This document shows positions 49,315 through 59,620 of a stretch of DNA of 64,000 nucleotides, in pieces. The notes under the pieces were generated by a model. The model ran no database searches, was not told the origin of the DNA, and was given only the letters and a program-made list of their open reading frames with translations. The number at the start of each line of letters is the position of its first letter. Positions within the stretch are counted from its first letter, which is position 1. Source of the DNA: Triglochin maritima (lineage: Eukaryota; Streptophyta; Magnoliopsida; Alismatales; Juncaginaceae); assembly GCA_963682175.1 (NCBI GenBank), contig OY821777.1:4481501-4545500 (forward strand), read 5' to 3'. A program made the position numbers and the translations under genes.

Positions 49315-50047
49315 GTTATAAAACAATTTTTGCAATTCTGATTTTCATTAGAAAATTAAGTTATAAACGAGAATCAAATTTGTGTTAACACTTTAATAGT
49401 AGTGAATATCTTCTCCTCAAACATAGTTACATATCTTTTATCTCATTATTGTCTTCCCATCCCCTCTTGAATATTCTCCATATGTTTATCAAATGAAAGT
49501 AAGGAGAAGAAAATGTTGATCAAAACATGAAATATGTTCATAGTGTTTTGATTTAAATTGGGACACTTTTGATAACTCTAAACCTTTGACCCTAAATTCA
49601 TCTGGTTTCTTTAGAAAAACTCATAAAATACCCTGTAATTTCTCATTTTGGACCTACTTTTCGTAAAATAAGTTTAGTCAGATATTTGTTTGCTAACTAG
49701 AGAATAATTTATCTTGATGACTGTGTAAAATTATGTACACATGGAAAATACCATATACCTTCATTCGCGTTTTGGGCTTTTGACATGTGGACTTTAGTGA
49801 GTACTTTCAAGACACTATAAAAACATAAAGAAAATACCACCAATTACAAAGTCCTACAAGGGTACTCAAACATAATGTACAAAAATAAAGACAACATACA
49901 AATTCGAAGTTGTACGAGGGTACTTCTGAAAACATCCCTAGGTCCGGTCCTACAAATCAGAAACTTTTGTTTCAAAATTTTCTTTCGTACCCAAACTCTC
50001 TCCACTTTCCACTTCCTTCGCCCCTCCTTTTTAATTCGGGTCGTTAT
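49315..50047. other. Spacer
   Basis: AT-rich; no gene or named element seen up to the inverted end of the next repeat element. Confidence 0.35.
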
Positions 50048-50376
50048 ACACGGACGCGCGTGTCACGGACGCGTCTTACGTGGATCTGTACAGCTCAGGT
50101 ATTTTCTTTGAGTCAGCGTCCAGTCAGCGAAATTTCTCTTCGCGCGTTTTTTGTCTTTTTAAAAAACGCCGGTTCTTTAAGTTGAACGATTCATTTCCCA
50201 ATACACAGATAAGACAGTGTGCAAACCCTAGGACAGCGTGCAAACCCTTTATTCGTGCAGATCCCACACTTATCATAATATTTTTTATTATTAAGTTTTG
50301 TCCAGAAATGGAACTGAAAGTTTGTCTTGTTTATGTAGAAAGTTTGTCCTGTTTATGTAGAATGATTGTCCAGTTT

Positions 50377-51270
50377 ATTCCGAACAGACAAACAACATAT
50401 TCCGAACAGACAAACAACATATTCCGAACAGACACAACTTAAACCGAACAGACACAGAACTTAATCCGAGCAGACACACACCTTATTCCGAACAGACCCA
50501 CAACATATTCCGAACAGACACACCACTTAATCCGAACAGACACAACACTTAATCCGAACAGACAGACAACTTATTCCGAACAGACACACAACTTATTCCG
50601 AACAGACCCACAAGATATTCCGAACATACACACAACTTAAACCGAACAAAGACACAACTTACAACTTAAACCGAACAGACATACAACTTAAACCGAACAG
50701 ACACACAACATATTCCGAACAGACACACAACTTATTCCGAACAGACTCACAACATATTCCGAACAGACACACAACATATTCCGAACAGACAGACAACTCA
50801 ATCCGAACAGACACACAACTTATTCCGAACAGACCCACAACATATTCCGAACATACACACAACTTAAACCGAACAGAGACACAACTTACAACTTAAACCG
50901 AACAGACATACAACTTAAACCGAACAGACACACAACATATTCCGAACAGACAGACAACTCAATCCGAACAGACACACAACTTATTCCGAACAGACCCACA
51001 ACATATTCCGAACATACACTCAACATATTCCGAACATACACACAACTTAAACTGAACAGACAGACAACTTAAACCGAACAGACACACAACATATTCCGAA
51101 CAGACACACAACTTAAACCGAACAGACATACAACTTAAACCGAACAGACACAACTTATTCCGAACAAACCAAAAACTTATTCCGAACAGACTCACAACAT
51201 ATTCCGAACAGACACACAACTTAAACCGAACAGACACACAACTTAAACCGAACAGACACACAACATATTC
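50377..51270. repeat. 22-bp minisatellite, about 40 units
   Basis: The unit is approximately CCGAACAGACACACAACTTATT, with variants ending AACATATT or AACTTAAA. Most copies are 20-23 bp, arranged head to tail. Minus-strand frames through it read CSEYVVCLFG-type repeats, which are an artefact of the repeat. There are no unique spacers, so it is not a CRISPR. Confidence 0.93.
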
Positions 51271-51398
51271 ATGTCCCAATCAGAGAAATCAGGATCCCCG
51301 GGTTTTGGTGCGACTTCGTGAAGCAACGATGTAACCTTCATCTTGAACTTTCTCTTCTCTTGTTGGTGCGACTTCGTGAAGCAACGATGTAACCGACC

Positions 51399-51878
51399 CA
51401 TTCACGCTGCTTACGTTGTGAAGAACCCTGGGAGTCGGCATCAGATGCTTCTTCGACGTAATATCTTGCTCGAAATGGTGATTTATTACGGAGAGAGGTA
51501 CAACATAAACCGAACAGACGTAAGTCTTCACCACGGAGCGTTGTACCTCTCTCCGGAATAAATCATCATTTCGAGCAAGATATTATTTCGAAGAAGCGTC
51601 TGATGCCGACTCCCAGAGTTCTTCACAACGTAAGCAACGTTAATGGGACGGTCGATGACACTCTTTATTTCTTCTTCATTCTTTTTCTGTTACGGACACT
51701 CCAACAGGGCACCACAACATCTTTGCTGCACTGTTACACGAAAAAGAATGAAGAAGAAAGAAATAGTGTCATCGACCGTCCCATTCACGTTGCTTACGTT
51801 GTGAAGAACCCTGAGAGTCGGCATCAGACGCTTCTTCGAAATAATATCTTGCTGGAAATGGTGATTTATTCCGGAGAG
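51399..51878. repeat. Three copies of a 100-bp module in +, -, + orientation
   Basis: Module copies are 51399-51497 (+), about 51547-51650 (-) and 51774-51878 (+). They share CATTCACG(C/T)TGCTTACGTT, AGTCGGCATCAGA(T/C)GC and ATATCTTGCT(C/G)GAAATGG. A separate 26- to 30-bp direct repeat (GTGCGACTTCGTGAAGCAAC) precedes them at about 51309 and 51365. Adjacent copies can form long hairpins. Confidence 0.85.
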
Positions 51879-52070
51879 AAAGAATGAAGAAGAAAGAAAT
51901 AGTGTCATCATATTTGTATTTGCGTGGAGAGAGAACGTGCTGAGTTGAAACGCATTTAATGTGATTTGAGTGGACATCATGAAAAAAAAACAAAAAAAAA
52001 ACATCATTGCTTTGGCCACGTAAGGATTACATGGATGTCCACGTATAGCGCGTCCGTGACGCGCAGCGTT

Positions 52071-52835
52071 CAACTATCATTTTCCTTTTAATTCCTATAC
52101 CATATCTCACGAATTTCAGATTACATTTTGCAAAGCCTTTGCAGGTAACAACTTTACTCTAACAATCCCAACCATACTCGAGGTGAATTTTGATTTGCAC
52201 TCCTCCTGTTCGACAAACATGTCTGTTAGAAAAGTCGTTCCTTTTTATTTTATCTCTCGGTTCAGCAAAATTTTATTATCTTACACTGTAATTAAAATTC
52301 CGTCGTTTATAACCTTCAGTTTGGTTTTGTAAATGGAGATGTTTACATGATATTCCAAACAATAAGATTATCTAGATAAAAGATGATGTCGTCTTTGGAT
52401 AGGTCGAAGAGAAAATAAACATGAGAACACAATTCTCTCCAAAACATTGAAAACCAAAAATTTCACCAAACAAAAAACAAAGGTCTGCCTCTTCAACATA
52501 TCTAACTTCTTAGTTCTTCGAAGCTAGCTTTTCATTGGCCTTTTGGATCTTCAAAATCGACATTCTTAACAATCTATTACTCCTCGACTGAGAACGCTCA
52601 AATGATCCAAAAAATATCAACAATAAGCCCTTCAGTGTCCTATTTAGACTACTTTTATAAGTTGTAATCACTGTATCTTCTCTCTTGAAAAAACCGACGC
52701 ACCGCCGCCCATTGGTCGTTGCCTACTTACCTATCGCTTTTTATTTTTGGAGTGGCAGAATAATAATTAGCTGATTGAGGGACAACATTGCAATTTATCC
52801 AAGATATCAACTCCTTAAACAACACGGAGGCCAGC
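52071..52835. other. Spacer
   Basis: No gene or named element recognised between the minisatellite element and the GGGCGGG-rich repeat. Confidence 0.35.
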
Positions 52836-53262
52836 TAGGGCTGCAAAAGGGGCGGGACGGGGCGGGTTTGGCTCCGCCCGCTACCCGCCCCACCAAAGTC
52901 AGACGGGCAAACGGGGCGGGGCGGGTAAAAAAAAATTGGGCCGCTACCCTCCCCGTTTAGTCCGGCGGGTTAACGGGTGGCGGGTTAACGGGTAGGAAAA
53001 TTTTAATTTGAGAAGAAATGTTAGAAGTTTAATGAAATAACGAAAATTTTAATACATAAATATGTATATTTTTTAATAATTATATTTGTAACGGGTTAAC
53101 GGGTTGGTAACACATTAACCGCAACCCGCCCCGTTTAGTCTAGCGGGTTAACGGGTGGCGGGTTAACGGATCACGGGTAGGAAAATTTTCAACCGCAACC
53201 CGCCCTACGCATGGCAGGACGGGTTGGCGGGTCAAACCCGCCCCACGAACTTCCCTAAGTCG
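52836..53262. mobile_element. GGCGGG/GGGTTAACGGG-rich repeat, possible hAT-type MITE
   Basis: Begins TAGGGCTGCAAAAGGGGCGGG and consists of GGGGCGGG, GCGGGTTAACGGG and CCCGCCCC words, ending near TTCCCTA. An 8-bp flank match is imperfect (AGGCCAGC versus AGTCGAGC). Composition and start resemble plant hAT MITEs that carry simple G-rich words. The assignment is tentative. Confidence 0.45.
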
Positions 53263-53580
53263 AGCCGGTCAACAACCACAACCAACCAAAAACACTTTCT
53301 ACAAAACCCAAAAGAAAGAAAGAAAAATCCCAACCAATATTTGTTTGGTATGCTATGGTTCACTGTCTAAATCTTTCTATTGATGCTATCAAGTATCAAC
53401 CAACTAGGGTGTAATCTTAAGTTAGTTTATTATTTTATTATATGCACTTATATTATATATGTGCAAAAAAAACTAAATAAATAGCGAGCCGATCTCGAGT
53501 TTTTTCGAACTTGAGTTGGCCTGTTATAAATTCAAAGATAGCAGATATCTTTATTTTTTTTAAACTAATTTGATCATTTC

Positions 53581-53657
53581 GAGCAAAAAATAACTGAACT
53601 GCTAAACATCGTCCCAAAATTACTTAAATCGCCCCTTGAAATTACCAAATTGCCCTT
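53581..53657. repeat. Left terminal inverted repeat of the MULE (core)
   Basis: The core pairs with 59522-59600 and contains AAAATTACTTAAATCGCCCC and TTGAAATTACCAAATTGCCC. It lies about 85 bp upstream of the PMD start codon and so probably contains or adjoins its promoter. Confidence 0.85.
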
Positions 53658-53740
53658 CCTCCTATTTTTGCTTATATATCTCACAATTTCACTCTTTTTT
53701 CAAAACTTTCTCTTCCTATACCTACTACACAAGATTACGA

Positions 53741-56435
53741 ATGTCTCGGAGGCCAGGGAAGCAGCCAGCAGTTCCCCCGGTGTACCCGTATGAGGTAACA
53801 TTACGTTATTTATTTGTTTTAAAAAAAAAAAAAAGAAAAAAAAAGGCGTCGGCGTCCGAGGGAGACGCCCCCCGCATGGGGCGGGCGTCCGAGGAAGCCG
53901 CTCCCCCTATGGGGGGAGCGGCTTCCGAGGACGTCCGACCCATGCGGGGGGCGTCTCCCTCGGACGCCGACCCGAAGTGGGAAACGTCTGCGGAAGACGT
54001 CTCCCCGATGGGGGAGACGTCTTCCGAAGACGTCTCCCCGTAGGAGGAGGCGTCTGCGACAGACGCCTCCACCTTGCGGGAGGCGTCTGTCGCAGACGCC
54101 TCCTCCTTTTTTGTTTTTTTAATTAATAAATATCATAATTACTTTAATAAATAGTGATAAATCAAAAAAATTAATTTAACAAATTCTTATTAAGTTTAAC
54201 ATTTGTGATATTTAGTTTTAACAAATTTTGATTTAGTTTAACAATTGTTTTAATTTAGTTTAACAAATTTTGATTTAGTTTAACAATTTTGATAATTAAG
54301 TTTAACAAATTTTGATTTAGTTTAACAATTTTGATAAATATGATAATTTAGTTTAACAAATTTAACAAATTTGTATTTAAAATTTCAATAAATAGTCATC
54401 GGGTCACAGTGGAGGGAGAGGCAAGTCGATACCATTACACGCCTTCCGTTCTTTAGAGGATGATTCAGCACCGCGTCATCCACGTAGACGGGGGATATCT
54501 GCTTCGGTCAGGAGGGAGAGGGAGGCATTACGTCGTCGTGAGGAGGAGGATGATTCCTTCGATGATGAGCATGTGGATAGTTTCGACGACGAGAGCGACG
54601 ATGATGGCCCGTATGATGTGCGGCCGGAGGTGGAGAGGCAGGGGGATTATAGCGGAGGACGTGGTCGAGCGGGTACTTCTACTTCCGCCGGATGGATGGT
54701 GCGGAAGGGTAGGGGTGGGAGGTTTACGGCCGGGGATTCGAGCTCGTGCACTGTTGATCCCCGCGCTCAGAAGAAGAAGAGGGTCCAGGACGATTCTTGG
54801 ATCGTGAGCAGTATGACGCCTGGTGGTCCTTTAGATGGGAGCGTCATTCCTAGTTTCTGGGGTCACATTGCTAGACGGATCTGGGACGGAGAGGATCGGA
54901 AGGTTCTGAAGTGCCAGAATCGGCACAGAGCCTGTACAGCACTACAGGGTTGGCGGTCTACACTGAGTGCTGATATCAGAGAGGAGATTAGTGCCACGCA
55001 TTTGGGGCACTTACCGTACAGCATGTTCCCTTATCTCGACATGCCTTTGATTTCGGCGTTTGTGGAGCGGTGGCAGCCTGACACCAACACTTTCCACATG
55101 CCTTTCGGAGAGATGACGATCATGCTTCACGATGTTTTCCAGATCCTGCAACTTCCTGTGGATGGTCGTCTGGTTAGTGCTCAGGGGTCGACGTCTGAGC
55201 TGAGGTGTTATGTGGCAGAGTTGCTTGGTGTCACACCTGATGGTCTGGCGAGAGATACAGCTTTATGGAGTGGTGGTGGTGTCGGCATCGACTCCCTTGA
55301 GGACCTATGCAGACGGGCACGACCTCCGCGGGCCGATGATACACAGTTGACGGCGTACCTATTCTTGATGCTCGGAGCCGTCTTGTTTGTCGACAAGAGT
55401 GGTTGTCGGATCAGACCACGCGATCTACTGGAGGCTAGGGACCCGGAGACCGTTCGTGAGTACTCGTGGGGGTCAGCGACGTTGGCATACCTGTACCGGC
55501 GGCTTGGGATAGCTAGCCGTGCGGATTGTTCTGGGATTGCAGGTTGTCTTACGCTGCTGCAGGCGTGGATATACGAGTACTTTCCTGCATTCCGCCCGCA
55601 TCGTGAGCGGAAGATTATCGACGAGGGTCATCCACGTTCGGGTATGTGGGTTGTCCGGAGCGAGGACAAGAGCGATGGACGATTGCGTTCCATCCGCGCA
55701 CGGCTAGATCAGATGACTGCATCAGAGGTATCAAACTTTACACCATTTATTTAATTTTAAGATGTATTATTATTAATGTGTTAAACTTTAGGTGGAGTGG
55801 TTACCCTATGGTCCTGACCCAGCAGCGGATGTCCCGAGGACTTTATTGATGGGTCTTATTCGTTATCGGGATATCATAGAGCCTTATATGCCCGATCGGG
55901 TCTTGCGTCAGTTAGGATATGTTCAGGTGATCCCGGTTGACATTCCGACACCAGAGCATGCGGTGCGGTCTGCGACAGCAGCGACGTACGACGTCAGGTT
56001 CCCCGCTTCTACAGCGGAATCGACTTGGCGGACATTTCCGAGATCATGCCGATTGTTCCTTGGCGACTTCAGACGTAGTCGCGACCCCTCCGAGTGTGAT
56101 GCACGTTATCTTGATTGGTTCGGTAGTTACTCACATCCTATCATCGTCCGTGGTGCCTCCCGGAGAGCAGATCGACCACCAGATAGGACGTGTGGCGATC
56201 TGGTAATTTTTTCATTTTATCTAAATTTATTTGTACCGTATAATTTGTTAATGTACGCTAATGTTAATGTTATGTGCAGTGGATGGGTAAGATGATACGG
56301 GCTGTAGACCCAATCTTGCAGATGAGGGATGAGCTGCCAGACGATGCCAGAGCTGCATGCGGAGATGTGGATCAGATCATACAGTCATGGCATACTCAGT
56401 TAGGCATCTCCGACCATGATTCGGATGATGAGTAG
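53741..56435 (+). CDS. Plant mobile domain (PMD) protein encoded by the MULE
   Basis: Four exons (53741-53794, 54396-55727, 55792-56202, 56280-56435) join in phase 0 at GT-AG borders and encode 650 residues without stops. The N-terminus is basic and Ser/Pro-rich, then acidic (DDSFDDEHVDSFDDESDDDG). The PMD domain runs from about residue 165 to 500. Its hallmarks are WQPDTNTFHMPFGEMTIML, LPVDGR, LFVDKSGCRI, YSWGSATLAYLYR and the GCLTLLQAWIYEYF helix. An acidic tail (SDHDSDDE) ends the protein. Host PMD proteins (MAIN, MAIL1) act in meristem maintenance and transposon silencing. Transposon-borne PMDs are known but their function is not. It sits where MuDR has mudrB. Its last coding 40 bp overlap, antisense, the 3' coding end of the transposase gene. 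The call is based on motifs; a domesticated host gene is unlikely given the flanking inverted repeats. Confidence 0.88.
53843..54110. repeat. GC-rich array of about 33-bp units in PMD intron 1
   Basis: About eight units of 32-34 bp built on GGCGTC(T/C)...GACGCC, each an imperfect hairpin (for example GAGGCGTCTGCGACAGACGCCTCC). The period allows an open plus-strand frame of 11-residue repeats (MG(R/E)(A/T)SSED-like), but it lies between a good donor (53795) and acceptor (54395) and I treat it as intronic. A related array occurs in the other gene's intron 1. Confidence 0.85.
54160..54375. repeat. AT-rich TTTAGTTTAACAA repeats in PMD intron 1
   Basis: About eight copies of TTTAGTTTAACAAATTTTGA-type words, spaced 20-30 bp, follow the GC-rich array. 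No function apparent. Confidence 0.75.
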
Positions 56436-59429
56436 GCTGATCTGTTGTAATGAGCGTAACTCCCTAAATGAGCAATAATCAACTCTCTGCACGGTCTCGT
56501 CACGGTAGGCGGACTCTCCCAAGGTAGAACTGTAAGACATGGGTACAACGAACCATCATTTCCGAGAGAGAAGAACATAACTGCACACTTGTAAAAATTT
56601 GCAATGGGAAACAAGTCCGTCCACGTCTCCATATAGTGATTCTCGCCACAAGGTCCCCCGCCCCAATTAATCCGGTGACGAGCCTCCGCCACACCGTCGT
56701 AGTATACGTGCTCATAAAAAGATGGGTTCGCAGCTATCTCATTTGAAATCGAACGACGGGCGAGTTGCCAATTGTCTTCACCACCGTGGAAAACATCGGC
56801 GACACATCGAAATCCACAGTTTCCATCAGCACGTACATCATTCCACTGGTGTAGGAATGGCATAATGATTCCTGGAATTCTATCTCCATATGGGAAGTCG
56901 TCTACGTCAGCCCGCCCAGTCACTACAATATGAACAAAAAATACAGTTAGATATAATAACAAAAGATACATATTTACTGAAATAAATAACAAAATTATAA
57001 TAATAATAAATGTAAGGATGGTATACCTGATCCTCCTCTCACTGACGAAGAACCAGAAGATCGACCACGACCTTTGCTTCCACTACCGGAAGAACGACCA
57101 CGACCTCTACTCCCACTACCTGAAGATCGACCACTACCTCGCTCTGCATACTCAAACGCACTAGGGTCCCGTCGTGTCGACTTTCCCCTTGGTCGACCTC
57201 GTAGCTTTGTTTTTACTGCAGGCTCTTTCAAATTCGAATGTTCGGGGTGTAGCTGCTCGAATAAAACCCGAGAGGCAGATCGAATTACGGTAGGGTCACT
57301 TCCTGCAATCTCATCAACCAGACTGCGAAAATGTTCGGCGTCTTGAGCTGCCTGAGACACAAACTCTGCGTTCCCGGCTCCTTCCCCAATGACAAGTGTC
57401 CTCCAGAACGAATGAATATGCTCTAAGTAAATTCCGTTTTCTGATTCAAGACATCCACGGATGGTACATGCGCAAGGTATCCCATGAGAAGTCAGAAAAG
57501 CGCACTCGCAACGATATTCAACTTCATCATCTAACTGTTGCATTCTCTTCACCTCCTGACTCAGCAACTGCAAACAGTGATGCGAAACTCTACCATTTAT
57601 GTGACGATATAGAGCATGTCTGAAATTAGTCAAATTTCGCCGTCTCGAGTCTTCAAGAAAGTTTCGAATATTCGTCAGCTGCATTTCAGTAGCCGCGTTG
57701 ACGCGCTCGAAAAGAGTGTCCAGAGCTGCAGTCGATGTAGAAATCCACTCTTTTAGAGCCGAATGAGCACTTTCGACCCTACAATTCGTGGTGTTCCCAA
57801 AATGAAGGACTTTGTTCGTCCAATTCAGCACAAACTTTTCTTTATGCACCAACCACGTGGTGTCCAGATACTCCGTGATAGCCGGCCACGATCTATACAA
57901 ATCTTTCAGAGCATACACAGCTCTATCATACTCGGCTTCTGAAGTAGAAAGCATGATCTTCCTCCATCTTCCACGCCTCAAAGTCTCTGCCATCTCCTTA
58001 TTCTTGCCGAATACGTGGTATGCGTAATTCAATACGTCTTTGTTGATGTGCCATGTGCAGAGTAAATGAGCAGAGTCAGGAAAAACCTCTCTCACTGGTC
58101 GCATAAGGCCTAACTCCCGGTCTGTTATTATTGCAGTCGGGCTGACAGTCCCCAATAACAGATCTCTCAACTTCTCCATCACCCACAAATAACTGGAGTA
58201 AGATTCATCCATCAAAATCGCATATCCAATAAGGAAATTCATGTTTGCTGGTGTGACCCCAATCATTTCGAACAAAGGCATCTTATACTTGTTCGTCTTG
58301 TAAGTCGAATCCATGCAGATAACGAAAGGATATGTCTGCAACAACTGGACTGACGTCGGATGTGCCAAAAAAGCGTGAGTTACGACATCAGTTTCTGGAT
58401 CCGCCATAATCCAATGTAAGTACTCACACTGCACTGCTTGGTAGAGAAACTGCTGGACGGGATTCCGATCTTCAGATTTTGTCCTCCTCATGTAATCTCT
58501 GAAATTATAAATATGCCTTTGATTTGGATTGTCCTCCGGGAATTTTTCTTTTACTGCCTTCAAGATGTTCCGTGGTTTTGCTTGCGCCTCTGTCATATCA
58601 CGAACAATCTTCTTCGCCCCAGAACTTAGACCACTAATTTGACGATGACCCTCTGGATAAACTGCCAGTCTGTGGTTGTGATGTCCGTGAGCACTATTAT
58701 AAACCACAACCCATCCATCACGATCTCGTCGCTCCACCACTTTTATTAAGAAACGGCAACCGCAACCTTTTCTTTTGGTGTTTCTTCGAAGTGCAGTATC
58801 CATATCCCGAGACTCCATTTGATTTCGCCGGTCGCATCTCAAATAACAATCCATCCGACTATCTGATCTTGTTTTGTACGACGACACGACCAAAAAAAAC
58901 CCAGCTCCGATAGCTACTTGTTTGGCCCATTTACATGCTTCATCGATTGTTTCAAAGATTTGTGTAGTTTGAAATAACTCACTGTAATCCACTCCATCAC
59001 CACCGAAATCTGGAACCTACAAAAATATATTCAAAATAAAAAAAATAAAAAAATAAATTCGAAATTAAAAAAATTAAAAAATAAACTCGAAATTAAAAAA
59101 ACAAAATCAAAAAAAAAAGGCGTCTGTGTTAGACGCCTGCCCCATGGATGGGGCGTCTGTGTTAAACGCCTTCCCCAACGGTAAGGCGTCTGCGTAGGAC
59201 GCCTGACCGAAGGGAAGGGCGTCTACTACAGACGCCTTACGCATGGGGAGGACGTCTACATAAGACGCCTCTCCCATTGTGTAGGCGTCTGCGTTAGACG
59301 CCTCGGCCATGGGTAGGGCGTCCTACGCAGACGCCCTCACCATGGGGGAGGCGTCTAATGCAGACGCTCGGCCCAAAAATTTCCCCGCGCCAGGCTTACC
59401 TCACCCGATGCATCACCCTCGCCAGACAT
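56396..59429 (-). CDS. MULE transposase with C-terminal OTU protease domain
   Basis: Three minus-strand exons (59429-59400, 59016-57027, 56922-56396) join in phase and encode 848 residues. An N-terminal WRKY/GCM1-like zinc finger (about 66-125; CYLRC, CGCRF, HGHHNH) precedes the DDE core: D246 (FVICMDSTYK), D309 (AIITDREL, followed by CTWHI) and E426 (NCRVESAHSALKEW). A SWIM-like finger (513-527, CEC...HGIPCAC) has Cys where the final His is usual. An AT-hook core (LRGRPRGK, about 615-622) and an RG/GS-rich linker lead into an OTU domain from about 680 to 840. The latter has DGNCGF, with nucleophile C709 and D706, and H831 in AHYN. All catalytic residues expected by eye are present. The transposase would bind the terminal repeats and move the element. 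The OTU domain may cleave ubiquitin or SUMO-like conjugates, which is inferred. Exon 1 encodes only MSGEGDASGE. Confidence 0.93.
59119..59372. repeat. GC-rich array of about 33-bp units in transposase intron 1
   Basis: Eight units of 31-34 bp with the form AGGCGTCTG(C/T)(G)NTNAGACGCCT plus a spacer containing CCATGG or similar; each is a small hairpin. The minus-strand frame is open over about 200 bp with an 11-residue repeat (MGEASNADAYT-like), but it falls between the exon 1 donor (59399) and exon 2 acceptor (59017). It mirrors the array near the other end of the element. Confidence 0.87.
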
Positions 59430-59521
59430 TTTCGTGGTGTTTTTACTGATAAATTATGAATATACAAGACCATAGGCCTTATTTATAGACACGGGACGAT
59501 TCGGGTATTAAATATATTGTT

Positions 59522-59600
59522 AAGGGCAATTTGGTAATTTCAAGAGACGATTTAAGTAGTTTTGGGGCGACATTTAGTAGTTCCCAAAAATAACTCAAGA
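59522..59600. repeat. Right terminal inverted repeat of the MULE (core)
   Basis: Pairs with 53581-53657. It lies about 93 bp upstream of the transposase start codon (59429, minus strand) and probably carries its promoter. Confidence 0.85.
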
Positions 59601-59620
59601 TTTCAGTGACCAACTCAGCT

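Larger units (their letters stand above)
50048..52070. mobile_element. Non-autonomous element with inverted GC-rich ends and internal minisatellite
   Basis: The left end (about 50048-50095: ACACGGACGCGCGTGTCACGG, ...TACGTGGATC) and right end (about 52015-52070) are imperfect inverted repeats sharing GCGTCACGGACGCG and TACGTGGA. Between them lie a 22-bp minisatellite of about 40 units and a three-copy inverted/direct module. No transposase coding is seen. The ends and the 22-bp repeat are related to the foldback element in PFK5 intron 2. Precise termini and a target duplication were not resolved; superfamily unknown. Confidence 0.6.
53562..59620. mobile_element. Autonomous-looking Mutator-like element (MULE) with PMD and transposase-OTU genes
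   Basis: Long terminal inverted repeats frame the element. 53581-53657 matches the reverse complement of 59522-59600, including AAATTGCCCTT, ACTTAAATCG, and TTGAAATTACCAAATTG without mismatch. Similarity extends weakly outward to TTGATCA/TTGGTCA. Inside are two convergent, spliced, uninterrupted genes, each starting just inside one end: PMD gene (+) and MULE transposase-OTU gene (-). Maize MuDR has the same convergent two-gene layout. Both first introns carry a GC-rich array. Exact termini and the 9-bp duplication expected for Mutator were not resolved. A GAGTTGG match near 53514 suggests the left end may carry a small insertion. Intact frames suggest a recent arrival. Confidence 0.85.

Noticed and set aside
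50377..51270. CRISPR-like or protein-repeat array
   Set aside because: This is eukaryotic DNA; units are head to tail without unique spacers, and the apparent peptide repeats follow from the 22-bp unit.
53636..54043. Open frame continuing from PMD exon 1 through the GC-rich array as an 11-residue-repeat protein
   Set aside because: A donor at 53795 and an acceptor at 54395 restore a full PMD protein in phase, and the frame through the array soon stops. A minor unspliced product cannot be excluded.
59107..59310. 67-codon minus-strand frame of Met-Gly-Ala-Ser repeats as a gene
   Set aside because: It is the 33-bp array in the transposase's first intron; the transposase start at 59429 does not read into it in frame without a stop.
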